Shown here: positions 33,201 to 40,393 of the stretch, in pieces
Layout of the letters: every line of letters begins with the position of its first letter
How positions within the stretch are numbered: the stretch's first letter is position 1
Assembly: GCF_019890635.1 (NCBI RefSeq)
Contig: NZ_JAIOAB010000005.1
Span: 124,001-188,000, forward strand
Direction of reading: 5' to 3'
Length of the DNA stretch: 64,000 nucleotides
DNA from: Streptomyces sennicomposti
GTDB lineage: Bacteria; Actinomycetota; Actinomycetes; Streptomycetales; Streptomycetaceae
Translations under genes and position numbers: made by a program
The notes under the pieces: generated by a model
What the model was told of the DNA's origin: nothing
What the model saw: only the letters and a program-made list of their open reading frames with translations
Databases searched by the model: none

Positions 33201-33956
33201 ATGCAGAGCCCGCTTTTCGCCCACAACGACGTCCAGACCCAGGAGCGCTGGAGCCTGCAGAACAAGCAGATGCTCCGCGTCGTCCTGGAGGGCCACGACG
33301 ACATCCTGGCCCGCAAGGGCACCATGGTCGCCTACCAGGGCCTCGTCGAGTTCGACGCCGAGTACCAGAACACGAGCCAGGCCTACGCCCGCGCCCGCAC
33401 CGGCGAGGGCCTGGACCTGATGCGCTGCCACGGGCAGGGCACGGTCTACCTGGCCAACCTCGCCCAGTACGTCCATGTGATGGACGTCGAGCAGGACGGT
33501 CTGACGGTGGACAGCAGCTACGTGCTGGCGATGGACTCCTCGCTGCACCACGAGGTCATCGCGGTCGACAGCACGTACGGCATCTCCGGCTCCGGGAAGT
33601 ACCAGCTCAACATCACCGGCCGCGGCAAGGTCGCCCTGATGACCTCCGGCGCGCCGCTGCTGATGCAGGTGACGCCCGACAAGTACGTCAACTGCGACGC
33701 CGACGCCATCGTCGCCTGGTCCACCGGACTGCGGGTGCAGATGCAGGCCCAGACGCACTCCTCGGGAGTGTGGCGGCGGCGCGGCAACACCGGTGAGGGC
33801 TGGGAGCTGAGCTTCATGGGCAGCGGCTACGCCCTCGTACAGCCCAGCGAGCTGCTGCCGCCGCAGAACGCGGTGATCGGGCAGGGACTCGCCGCGCAGT
33901 TCGGCATGGGCCAGCAGGGGGCGCGGGGCCAGAACCAGGGCAACGCCTGGAGCTAG
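33201..33956 (+). CDS. AIM24 family protein
   Basis: 251 residues, 15 bp after the previous gene, with GGGGGAGACAGG before the ATG. AIM24 elements: ARKGTMVAYQGLVEFDAEYQ, MRCHGQGTVYLANLAQYV, LAMDSSLHHEVIAVDS, VNCDADAIVAWSTGLRVQMQ, and a Gln/Gly-rich tail. It is the third barrel in the cluster. The conserved order TerD-AIM24, AIM24, AIM24 argues for a hetero-oligomer. A strong terminator follows directly. Confidence 0.9.
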   Translation: MQSPLFAHNDVQTQERWSLQNKQMLRVVLEGHDDILARKGTMVAYQGLVEFDAEYQNTSQAYARARTGEGLDLMRCHGQGTVYLANLAQYVHVMDVEQDGLTVDSSYVLAMDSSLHHEVIAVDSTYGISGSGKYQLNITGRGKVALMTSGAPLLMQVTPDKYVNCDADAIVAWSTGLRVQMQAQTHSSGVWRRRGNTGEGWELSFMGSGYALVQPSELLPPQNAVIGQGLAAQFGMGQQGARGQNQGNAWS

Positions 33957-33992
33957 ACCCAGCCTGACGCCCGACGGGCGGAGCAGGCAGAC

Positions 33993-34026
33993 GTAAGGGG
34001 TGACCGCCCAGGCGGTCACCCCTTAC
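33993..34026. terminator. Bidirectional terminator between AIM24 and Nudix genes
   Basis: A perfect 16-bp inverted repeat (33993-34008 / 34011-34026, arms GTAAGGGGTGACCGCC and its complement) with a minimal loop, between convergent stops at 33956 and 34066. Confidence 0.88.
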
Positions 34027-34065
34027 ACACGTCTACGCGTCAGAGCCTCGGCCCACGTCCGTGCG

Positions 34066-34581
34066 TCAGAGCCTCGCGCGGGTCGCCGTCAGCAGACGGA
34101 CGACCGAGTCGTCGGCGACCTCCGCGACCGCGTCGTAGGCGAACCAGCGCAGGTCCAGGGACTCGTCGCTGATGGCCTCTACCGCGCCGGGCGGGGCGAT
34201 CGCCGCGTACTGGACGTCCAGGTGCCAGGCGCACGGGGTGAGGTGGCGGTCCAGCCGGACCGGGCCGCCGGGCAGCAGGGTCAGCCCCTCGACGCCCGAC
34301 TCCTCGGTCGCCTCGCGCAGGGCGGCGGCCGCCAGCGTCGGGTCGCCCGGTTCGCAGTGGCCGCCCATCTGGAGCCACATCCGCAGCTTCCGGTGCAGGG
34401 TCAGCAGCACCCGGCCGCGCTCGAGATCGACCACCAGGGCGCTCGCCGTGATGTGCCCGGCCCCGCAGGCCTTCCACAGGCCGTCCGCGTGGGCCGCGAG
34501 GTGGTCGAGGTAGGCGTCGCGCAGCTCCGGCTGGTTCTCGTACCCCTTGAGGACGAGGACCGCGTCGTCGTGGAGGCTCAC
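34066..34581 (-). CDS. Nudix hydrolase
   Basis: 171 residues from GTG 34581, which overlaps the stop of the upstream zincin-like gene (GTGA). The Nudix region is GGHCEPGDPTLAAAALREATEESG: the catalytic REATEESG half is canonical, while the Gly-x5-Glu half has Asp and one extra residue. WLQMGGHCEPGD is typical of the MutT-like group that also precedes the box with a hydrophobic strand. Substrate is unknown; nucleoside diphosphate derivatives are the usual targets. Co-translation with the zincin-like gene is implied. Confidence 0.85.
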   Translation of the reverse strand: MSLHDDAVLVLKGYENQPELRDAYLDHLAAHADGLWKACGAGHITASALVVDLERGRVLLTLHRKLRMWLQMGGHCEPGDPTLAAAALREATEESGVEGLTLLPGGPVRLDRHLTPCAWHLDVQYAAIAPPGAVEAISDESLDLRWFAYDAVAEVADDSVVRLLTATRARL

Positions 34582-36071
34582 TCGGCGCCGTCGCCCTTCC
34601 CGTCGTCGCCCTCGCCGTCGTCGCCCTTGCCGTCCTCGGCCGCGTCCTTCTTGTGCGGGTCAGGCTTGTGCAGGTCGGGCTTGGCGCCGGAGCCGCCGCT
34701 CGCCGCCTCGCCGAGCATCTTGTCCAGCTCGGAGAAGTCCAGCTGCTCGCGGTGCACGAAGCCGTCCGGGTCGTCCAGGTCGGCGGCGGTCGGCAGCATG
34801 TCCGGGTGGGCCCACAGGCCGTCGCGGCCGTCCACCCCGCGCGCGTCGGTGAGCGACGCCCACAGCCGGGAGGCGTCCCGCAGCCGGCGCGGGCGCAGCT
34901 CCAGACCGATCAGCGTGGCGAACGTCTGCTCGGCCGGACCGCCCGAGGCCCGGCGGCGGCGCAGCGTCTCGCGCAGCGCGTCGGCGGACGACAGACGCGG
35001 CTTGGCGGCGGCGTGCACCACCGCGTCCACCCAGCCCTCCACGAGCGCCAGAGCGGTCTCCAGGCGCGCCAGGGCGGCCTTCTGCTCCGGGGTGTCCTCC
35101 GGCTGGAACATGCCCTGCTGGAGGGCGTCCTGCAGCTGCTCGGGGTTCTGCGGGTCGAACTGGCCGACCACGTCCTCCAGCTTCGCCGTGTCGACCTTGA
35201 TCCCGCGCGCGTAGCCGTCGACCGCGCCGAACAGGTGCGAGCGCAGCCACGGCACGTGCGCGAACAGGCGCTGGTGGGCCGCCTCGCGCAGGGCGAGGTA
35301 CAGCCGCACCTCGTCCTGCGGGACGCCCAGGTCCTTGCCGAACTTCTCGATGTTCAGCGGCAGCAGCGCGGCCCGGCCGGCCTGGCCCAGCGGCAGGCCG
35401 ATGTCGGTCGAGCCGACCACCTCGCCGGCCAGCACGCCGACGGCCTGGCCGATCTGCGTGCCGAACATGGCGCCGCCCATGGAGCGCATCATGCCGATCA
35501 GCGGGCCGGCCATGGCCTGCATCTCCTCGGGCAGCACATCGCCCATGGCGGTGCCCACCCGCTCGGCGACCGGGTCGACCAGCTCCTGCCAGGCCGGCAG
35601 CGTCGCCTCGACCCACTCCGCGCGGGACCAGGCCACCGCGGAGGCCGCGCCGGACGGCAGGGACGTCACGTCGTCCAGCCACAGGTCGGCCAGCCGGACG
35701 GCCTCCTGGACGGCGGCGCGCTCGGCGGGGCCCACGCTCGCGTCCTTGGCGCCGTCCGGCGTGCCCTGCGCGACCGTCTGGCGGGCGATCTGTTTGGCCA
35801 TGTCCCAGTTCACCGGGCCGCCCTCGTAGGAGAGCATCTGGCCGAGCTGCTGGAACGCGGCGCCCAGGTCGGTGGGGTTCAGCGAGCCGAACATGGCTGC
35901 GAGCGGATTGTCGGCGCCGGGCCCGCCAAGGCCTCCGGCCCCGGGCAGCCCGAAACCGAACGGGTTGGCCGGTCCCTGCTCACCACCGCTCTGCTGGTCC
36001 TTCTTCTTGCCCTCGTCGCCGTCGTCCGGCTCCTCCGGCGGAAGGCCGAATCCGAATGGGGTGTCACTCAC
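34578..36071 (-). CDS. Zincin-like DUF2342 family protein, degenerate metal motif
   Basis: 497 residues from GTG 36071 (GAGGAA 5 bases upstream). The N-terminus carries two FGFGLP repeats in a Gly/Pro-rich stretch. The body is the all-helical zincin_2/DUF2342 domain: LGQMLSYEGGPVNWDMAKQI, MRSMGGAMFGTQIGQAVG, FGKDLGVPQDEVRLYLALRE. Where active members have HExxH this protein reads REAAH, so the first zinc ligand is replaced by Arg and peptidase activity is doubtful. The C-terminus is a Lys/Asp/Gly-rich tail. The gene is divergent from the SDR gene and coupled to the Nudix gene downstream. Confidence 0.85.
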   Translation of the reverse strand: MSDTPFGFGLPPEEPDDGDEGKKKDQQSGGEQGPANPFGFGLPGAGGLGGPGADNPLAAMFGSLNPTDLGAAFQQLGQMLSYEGGPVNWDMAKQIARQTVAQGTPDGAKDASVGPAERAAVQEAVRLADLWLDDVTSLPSGAASAVAWSRAEWVEATLPAWQELVDPVAERVGTAMGDVLPEEMQAMAGPLIGMMRSMGGAMFGTQIGQAVGVLAGEVVGSTDIGLPLGQAGRAALLPLNIEKFGKDLGVPQDEVRLYLALREAAHQRLFAHVPWLRSHLFGAVDGYARGIKVDTAKLEDVVGQFDPQNPEQLQDALQQGMFQPEDTPEQKAALARLETALALVEGWVDAVVHAAAKPRLSSADALRETLRRRRASGGPAEQTFATLIGLELRPRRLRDASRLWASLTDARGVDGRDGLWAHPDMLPTAADLDDPDGFVHREQLDFSELDKMLGEAASGGSGAKPDLHKPDPHKKDAAEDGKGDDGEGDDGKGDGAE

Positions 36072-36262
36072 GGGGTTCCTCGGCTGGTAAGGCCACCGGC
36101 TTCTCCGGCGGCGCGGCTGCCCGACATCACCACCCAGCGTAGACACCGCGGGCGGATAGGGCCTCGGTGCTCCGCCGACACGGCGCCTGCGGCAGGATGG
36201 ATGCCACCTGGTACGTACGCGTCATTCGCGCCCGTATGGAAGACAACCGCTGGAGACGCCCG

Positions 36263-37375
36263 GTGAGTTCCCCAGATCCACAGGTTCGCGCAGCGCGAAA
36301 CCACGAGAGCACCCCCGCCGTGCGCGGGCCCGTCGTCGCGGTCACCGGAGCCGCGAGCGGCGTCGGCGCCCTGCTCACCGAGCGGCTGGCCGCCTCCGAG
36401 GAGATCCGGCAGGTCATCGCCATCGACGAGCGGCGCGGCGAGTGCGACGCGGCGCGCTGGCACATCCTGGACGTGCGCGACCCGGCCATCGCCGACAAGC
36501 TGCGCGGCGCCGACGTCGTGGTGCACCTGGCGCTCGACCTCGACCTGGAGACGGACGCCGCCGCCCGTACGGCGTACAACGTGCGGGGCACGCAGACCGT
36601 GCTGACCGCGGCCGCTGCGGCCGGGGTGCACCGGGTCGTGCTGTGCACCTCCGCGATGGTGTACGGCGCACTGCCGGACAACGAGCTGCCGCTGTCCGAG
36701 GACGCGGAGCTGCGGGCGACGGCGGAGGCGACCGGGGTGGGCGACCTGCTGGAGATCGAGCGGCTGGCGCGCCGCGCTCCGCGCGCGCATCCCGGGCTGA
36801 ACGTCACCGTGGTGCGCCCCGCCGTGCTGGTCGGCGGCACCGACACCGCGCTGACCCGGTACTTCGAGTCGCCGCGGCTGCTGGTGGTGGCCGGGTCGCG
36901 GCCGGCGTGGCAGTTCTGCCACGTGGAGGACCTGTGCGGGGCGCTGGAGTACGCGGTGCTGGAGAAGGTCGACGGGGAGCTGGCCGTGGGGTGCGACGGG
37001 TGGCTGGAGCAGGAGGAGGTCGAGGAGCTGAGCGGGATCCGGCGGATGGAGCTGCCGTCGGCGGTCGCGCTCGGCGCGGCGGCCCGGCTGCACCGGATCG
37101 GGCTCACGCCGTCGCCTGCGGGGGACCTCGCGTACACGATGTACCCGTGGGTGGTCAGCGGGAGCCGCCTGCATGACGCGGGGTGGCGGCCCAAGTGGAC
37201 CAATGAGGCGGTGCTGGCCGAGCTGCTGGAGGAGGTGTCCGGGCGGCACACCGTGGTCGGGCGGCGGCTGGGGCGCAAGGACGCGACGGCGGCGGGGGCC
37301 GCGGGAGCGACGGTCGCCCTGTTGGGCGCGGCGGCTGTCGTGCGGCGGGCCCGGAAGGCTCGGCGGCGGATCTGA
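36263..37375 (+). CDS. NAD-dependent epimerase/dehydratase (atypical SDR)
   Basis: 370 residues from GTG 36263 (GGAG 8 bases upstream). The Rossmann motif is VAVTGAASGVGALL near residue 25, with VVHLALDLD and LCTSAMVYGA marking the strand-4/5 region. The usual YxxxK active site is not obvious in the expected place, so this may be an atypical, ligand-binding SDR. The C-terminus ends in a short hydrophobic helix (AAGAAGATVALLGAAAVV) followed by Arg/Lys residues, suggesting a membrane anchor. Substrate unknown. A compact hairpin follows at 37389. Confidence 0.82.
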   Translation: MSSPDPQVRAARNHESTPAVRGPVVAVTGAASGVGALLTERLAASEEIRQVIAIDERRGECDAARWHILDVRDPAIADKLRGADVVVHLALDLDLETDAAARTAYNVRGTQTVLTAAAAAGVHRVVLCTSAMVYGALPDNELPLSEDAELRATAEATGVGDLLEIERLARRAPRAHPGLNVTVVRPAVLVGGTDTALTRYFESPRLLVVAGSRPAWQFCHVEDLCGALEYAVLEKVDGELAVGCDGWLEQEEVEELSGIRRMELPSAVALGAAARLHRIGLTPSPAGDLAYTMYPWVVSGSRLHDAGWRPKWTNEAVLAELLEEVSGRHTVVGRRLGRKDATAAGAAGATVALLGAAAVVRRARKARRRI

Positions 37376-37388
37376 GGGCGGGGGTGCC

Positions 37389-37407
37389 GGGGGCGTTTCT
37401 CGCCCCC
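37389..37407 (+). terminator. Terminator after the SDR gene
   Basis: GGGGGCG-tttct-CGCCCCC, a 7-bp perfect stem 13 bp after the stop codon. Confidence 0.65.
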
Positions 37408-37424
37408 GCCGCTCCTGCCCTCCC

Positions 37425-37534
37425 TCAAGCTCTCGGCTTCGCCCGAGCAGGGGACCCCAGCATCCCTGGTGACTGCCGCCCCCGGACCCCCGCTGTCGGC
37501 CTGAACGGCCTCGTCCCCGAGCGCCGGACGGGCC
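37425..37534. repeat. Dispersed Streptomyces-type intergenic repeats
   Basis: Two short elements resemble sequences I recall as widespread in Streptomyces intergenic DNA: the CAAGCTCTCGGCTTCG / GAGCAGGGGACCCC block (37425-37458) and CCTCGTCCCCGAGCG / CCGGACGGGCC (37509-37534). Both can form small hairpins. They lie in the 250-bp gap before moaE, which holds no supported ORF. Identification is from memory and needs a genome search. Confidence 0.45.
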
Positions 37535-37625
37535 GGGTCCCTGTAGGACCTCACAAACGTGCACGCGTGCGTGCCGGGTGATGACGCTATTCCGGGGGGT
37601 CGGCGCGGTGCGGCACGATGGGGGT

Positions 37626-38087
37626 ATGGCTCCGAGCAACGATCACCCCGGCGAGCACGCCGCCGACGATCCCATCAAGCTGATCGCCGTCCGGGACACC
37701 GCGCTCTCGCTGGACGAGGTGTTCAAGGCCGTCGGGGACGACGCCGCCGGCGGGACCGCGCTCTTCGTGGGGACCGTGCGCGACCACGACAACGGCGCCG
37801 ACGTGGACGCCCTCGCGTACTCCTCCCATCCCAGCGCCGAGGCCGAGATGCGGCGGATCGCCGAGAAGGTCGCCGCCGAGTACCCGGTGCGCGCGCTGGC
37901 CGCCGTGCACCGCGTGGGGGACCTGCGGGTCGGGGACCTCGCCGTCGTCGTCGCCGTGTCCTGCCCGCACCGCGGGGAGGCCTTCGAGGCGTGCCGGAAG
38001 CTGATCGACGACCTCAAGCACGAGGTGCCGATCTGGAAGCACCAGCGGTTCTCCGACGGCACCGAGGAGTGGGTCGGCGCCTGCTAG
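37626..38087 (+). CDS. moaE: Molybdopterin synthase catalytic subunit MoaE
   Basis: 153 residues from ATG 37626. Family marks: GTALFVGTVRDHDNGADV, YSSHPSAEAEMRRI, RVGDLRVGDLAVVVAVSCPHR and the catalytic lysine region LKHEVPIWKHQRF. MoaE, with the thiocarboxylated carrier MoaD, inserts the dithiolene sulfurs into precursor Z to make molybdopterin. No moaD is adjacent; MoeZ (6009) is the activating enzyme for that carrier. The preceding CACGATGGGGGT suggests a short leader. Confidence 0.94.
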   Translation: MAPSNDHPGEHAADDPIKLIAVRDTALSLDEVFKAVGDDAAGGTALFVGTVRDHDNGADVDALAYSSHPSAEAEMRRIAEKVAAEYPVRALAAVHRVGDLRVGDLAVVVAVSCPHRGEAFEACRKLIDDLKHEVPIWKHQRFSDGTEEWVGAC

Positions 38088-38123
38088 GGCCTTCACCCTC
38101 ATGACTCCGGCCCGCGGGCGGCC

Positions 38124-38144
38124 GGCCCGCTACCCGTGCGGGCC
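38124..38144 (+). terminator. Hairpin after moaE
   Basis: GGCCCGC-tacccgt-GCGGGCC, perfect 7-bp arms, 36 bp after the moaE stop. Confidence 0.55.
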
Positions 38145-38260
38145 ATCGACCGCGCGGTCCGGCTTGCGTAACCGCACCCCGGGCATGAGCGTTGTCAGAG
38201 CGGATGGTTAATCTGCTGATCAGTCAGTTGCGATCGGTCGATCGACGTTGGGAGGTCGGC

Positions 38261-38425
38261 ATGGCGGCGCTCGCCTGGTTGCTGATTCCGCTGGTGGCGG
38301 CGATAGCCGCGGCCCTGTGGGGGAGCTGGGCCAACCGCACCCGCAGGATACGCAGCGACGGGCCCGAGCTGGACGGGTACGCCCGGTTCCGCGAGGCCAT
38401 GGAGAGGTCCACGTCCGGCACCTGA
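38261..38425 (+). CDS. Small single-pass membrane protein
   Basis: 54 residues from ATG 38261, with GGGAGG 6 bases upstream. A single helix LAWLLIPLVAAIAAALWGSW near residues 4-23 is followed by a positively charged stretch (NRTRRIRS) and a polar tail, so the C-terminus should face the cytosol. No family is recognised. It lies between moaE and the YlbL-type protease in the same direction and may belong with the latter. Confidence 0.7.
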   Translation: MAALAWLLIPLVAAIAAALWGSWANRTRRIRSDGPELDGYARFREAMERSTSGT

Positions 38426-38487
38426 GGCCGCTGCGCGGACGGCGGCCCTGACGGTGCGCGGACAGGTCCGTCACGTACTGTCGAGAC

Positions 38488-39582
38488 ATGCCACGCCGCA
38501 CCGCGACGATGCTCGCCTCCACCCTGATGCTGATCGCGCTCCTGTGCGCGGGGGTCTTCCTCCCCGTGCCGTACTCGGAGATGTCCCCGGGACCGACGGT
38601 CAACACGCTCGGCGAGCACGGCGGCGAGCCGGTGCTGCAGATCTCCGGGCACCGGACGTATCCCACGGACGGGCACCTCAACATGACGACCGTCCGCGTC
38701 ACCAGCGCCGACTACCGGATGAACCTGGCCGAGGCCGTCTACGGCTGGCTGGCGCACGACGACAAGATCGTCCCGCACGACACGCTCTACCCCGACGGCA
38801 AGACGGAGCAGCAGTCCACCCAGGAGAACGCCGAGGAGTTCAGCCAGTCCCAGGAGAGCGCCAAGGTGGCGGCGCTGAAGGAACTGGGCATCCCGGTGAA
38901 GTCGTGGGTGATCGTCTCCACCGTCGTCAAGGACAGTCCGGCCCAGGGCAATCTGCACGCCGGTGACGTCATCAAGGCCGTGGACGGCACCGCCGTCAAG
39001 CAGCCCGCGGACGTCGCCAAGCTGGTCACCGCGCACAAGCCGGGGCAGAAGGTCGTCTTCACCATCGTCCCCGCCAAGGACCAGGCCGCCGCCGCGAAGC
39101 AGAACAAGGACGCGACCGTCACCAAGGACGTCACCCTCACCACGGCCGAGTCCCACGACACCGGGGCCAGGCGGGCCGTCGTCGGCATCTCCGCCGGGAC
39201 CGACCACACCTTCCCGTTCACGATCGACATCAAGCTCGCCGATGTCGGCGGCCCCAGCGCGGGTCTGATGTTCGCGCTCGGCATCTACGACAAGCTCACC
39301 CCGGGCAGCCTGACCGGCGGGAAGTTCGTGGCCGGCACCGGGACGATCGACGACGACGGCAAGGTCGGCCCGATCGGCGGCATCGAGATGAAGACGGTCG
39401 GCGCGCGCGACAAGGGCGCCCAGTACTTCCTCACGCCCGCCGACAACTGCGCCGCCGCGGCCTCGGACACCCCCTCCGGGCTCACCCTGGTCAAGGTGAA
39501 GACCATCGGCGACGCCCTCGGCGCCCTCAAGGACATCAGCGCGGGCAAGACCGCCGACCTGCCGAAGTGCACCAAGGGCTGA
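38488..39582 (+). CDS. YlbL-type membrane-anchored PDZ/Lon-like protease
   Basis: 364 residues. An N-terminal anchor (MLASTLMLIALLCAGVFLPV) is followed by an extracellular region with a PDZ domain (VVKDSPAQGNLHAGDVIKAV) and a C-terminal S16 Lon-type domain. The catalytic serine lies in VGGPSAGLMFALG and the lysine in GGIEMKTVGARDKGA, the Ser-Lys dyad. There is no ATPase domain. B. subtilis YlbL degrades a cell-division inhibitor after DNA damage; an analogous surface role is possible. TACTGT lies 7 bases before the ATG, suggesting a leaderless mRNA. Confidence 0.92.
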   Translation: MPRRTATMLASTLMLIALLCAGVFLPVPYSEMSPGPTVNTLGEHGGEPVLQISGHRTYPTDGHLNMTTVRVTSADYRMNLAEAVYGWLAHDDKIVPHDTLYPDGKTEQQSTQENAEEFSQSQESAKVAALKELGIPVKSWVIVSTVVKDSPAQGNLHAGDVIKAVDGTAVKQPADVAKLVTAHKPGQKVVFTIVPAKDQAAAAKQNKDATVTKDVTLTTAESHDTGARRAVVGISAGTDHTFPFTIDIKLADVGGPSAGLMFALGIYDKLTPGSLTGGKFVAGTGTIDDDGKVGPIGGIEMKTVGARDKGAQYFLTPADNCAAAASDTPSGLTLVKVKTIGDALGALKDISAGKTADLPKCTKG

Positions 39583-39636
39583 GCGCCCCGGCGCGCAGCG
39601 CCCTCCCGCGCCCCAAGGGGCGTACGCCCCCGGCGC

Positions 39637-39660
39637 CCGCGGGGACACGCGCCCCCGCGG
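39637..39660. terminator. Bidirectional terminator between the ylbL-like and PPA1309 genes
   Basis: CCGCGGGG-acacgcgc-CCCCGCGG, 8-bp perfect arms, between convergent stops at 39582 and 39676. Confidence 0.65.
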
Positions 39661-39675
39661 ACCCGGGCGCGGGCC

Positions 39676-40218
39676 TCACTCCTCGAACGTCGCCGCCAGC
39701 GCGTCCGCCAGCCCCGGCACCAGGGAGGAGCCGGTGAGGACCTCCGTGGGGGAGTCCTTCTCGCGCAGCCTGAGCGCCGACTCGCGGGCACCGTCGCGCA
39801 GGACCGCGACCGTCATGCGGACCTCCTGGCGCTCGGGGTGGGCGGCCACCCACTCGGCGAGCTTCGCCTCGTTCAGACCCTGCGGGACCTGCGCCTCCGC
39901 GGACGGCGGCAGCATCAGGCGCTCCACGGTCAGGGCGCAGCCGGCCACGGCGTCGGGCCAGGCGATGGTGGCGAGGAACTCGTCGAGCGGTTGGCCCGAC
40001 GGGATCTCGTCCTGCTCGATGGGGGTGAGACCGGAGGTCTCCTGCTCGTCCTCCAGACCGAGCTGGGCCGCGAGGGCGGGTTCCTGGGTCCGCAGCCGCG
40101 CGGTGTCGACGAGGGCGAAGAGGCGAGCGGGCTGATCCCAGCCGAGGCCGGAGGCGTACTCGTCGATCTCGAGCACGGCCCGGGTGAGCGGGTTCGCCGC
40201 CATGGGGGTGTTGGACAT
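39676..40218 (-). CDS. PPA1309 family protein
   Basis: 180 residues from ATG 40218; GTG 40224 is a close alternative. Conserved blocks include NPLTRAVLEIDEYASGLGWDQPARLFALVDT and IAWPDAVAGCALTVERLMLP, with a terminal SLVPGLADALAATF. This is an uncharacterised cytosolic family restricted to actinobacteria. It is divergent from the UPF0182 gene, with about 175 bp of shared upstream sequence; a conserved functional link to that neighbour is possible but unproven. Confidence 0.85.
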   Translation of the reverse strand: MSNTPMAANPLTRAVLEIDEYASGLGWDQPARLFALVDTARLRTQEPALAAQLGLEDEQETSGLTPIEQDEIPSGQPLDEFLATIAWPDAVAGCALTVERLMLPPSAEAQVPQGLNEAKLAEWVAAHPERQEVRMTVAVLRDGARESALRLREKDSPTEVLTGSSLVPGLADALAATFEE

Positions 40219-40252
40219 GGTCACAATCCTGCCTCGTTACCGGCCGAAATCG

Positions 40253-40278
40253 GGAACCGAGTAAGCGGTGAGTAAGTT
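40253..40278 (+). promoter_or_regulatory. Candidate sigma-R/ECF promoter of the UPF0182 gene
   Basis: GGAAC (40253-40257), an 18-base spacer and GTT (40276-40278) match sigma-R promoter geometry with one change in the -35 (C for T). It would give a leader of about 110 bases. It is weaker evidence than the two perfect sites in this window. Confidence 0.4.
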
Positions 40279-40393
40279 GCATAGGTGTGGGCCCGGGAAC
40301 CCAGGGCGCACCGTGGGGTCCGCGAGCACGGGGGCCTGACGCGACCACAGTGACCAACAGCGAACTTTCGAGGTGCGCACCTTGGCTTTCCAG

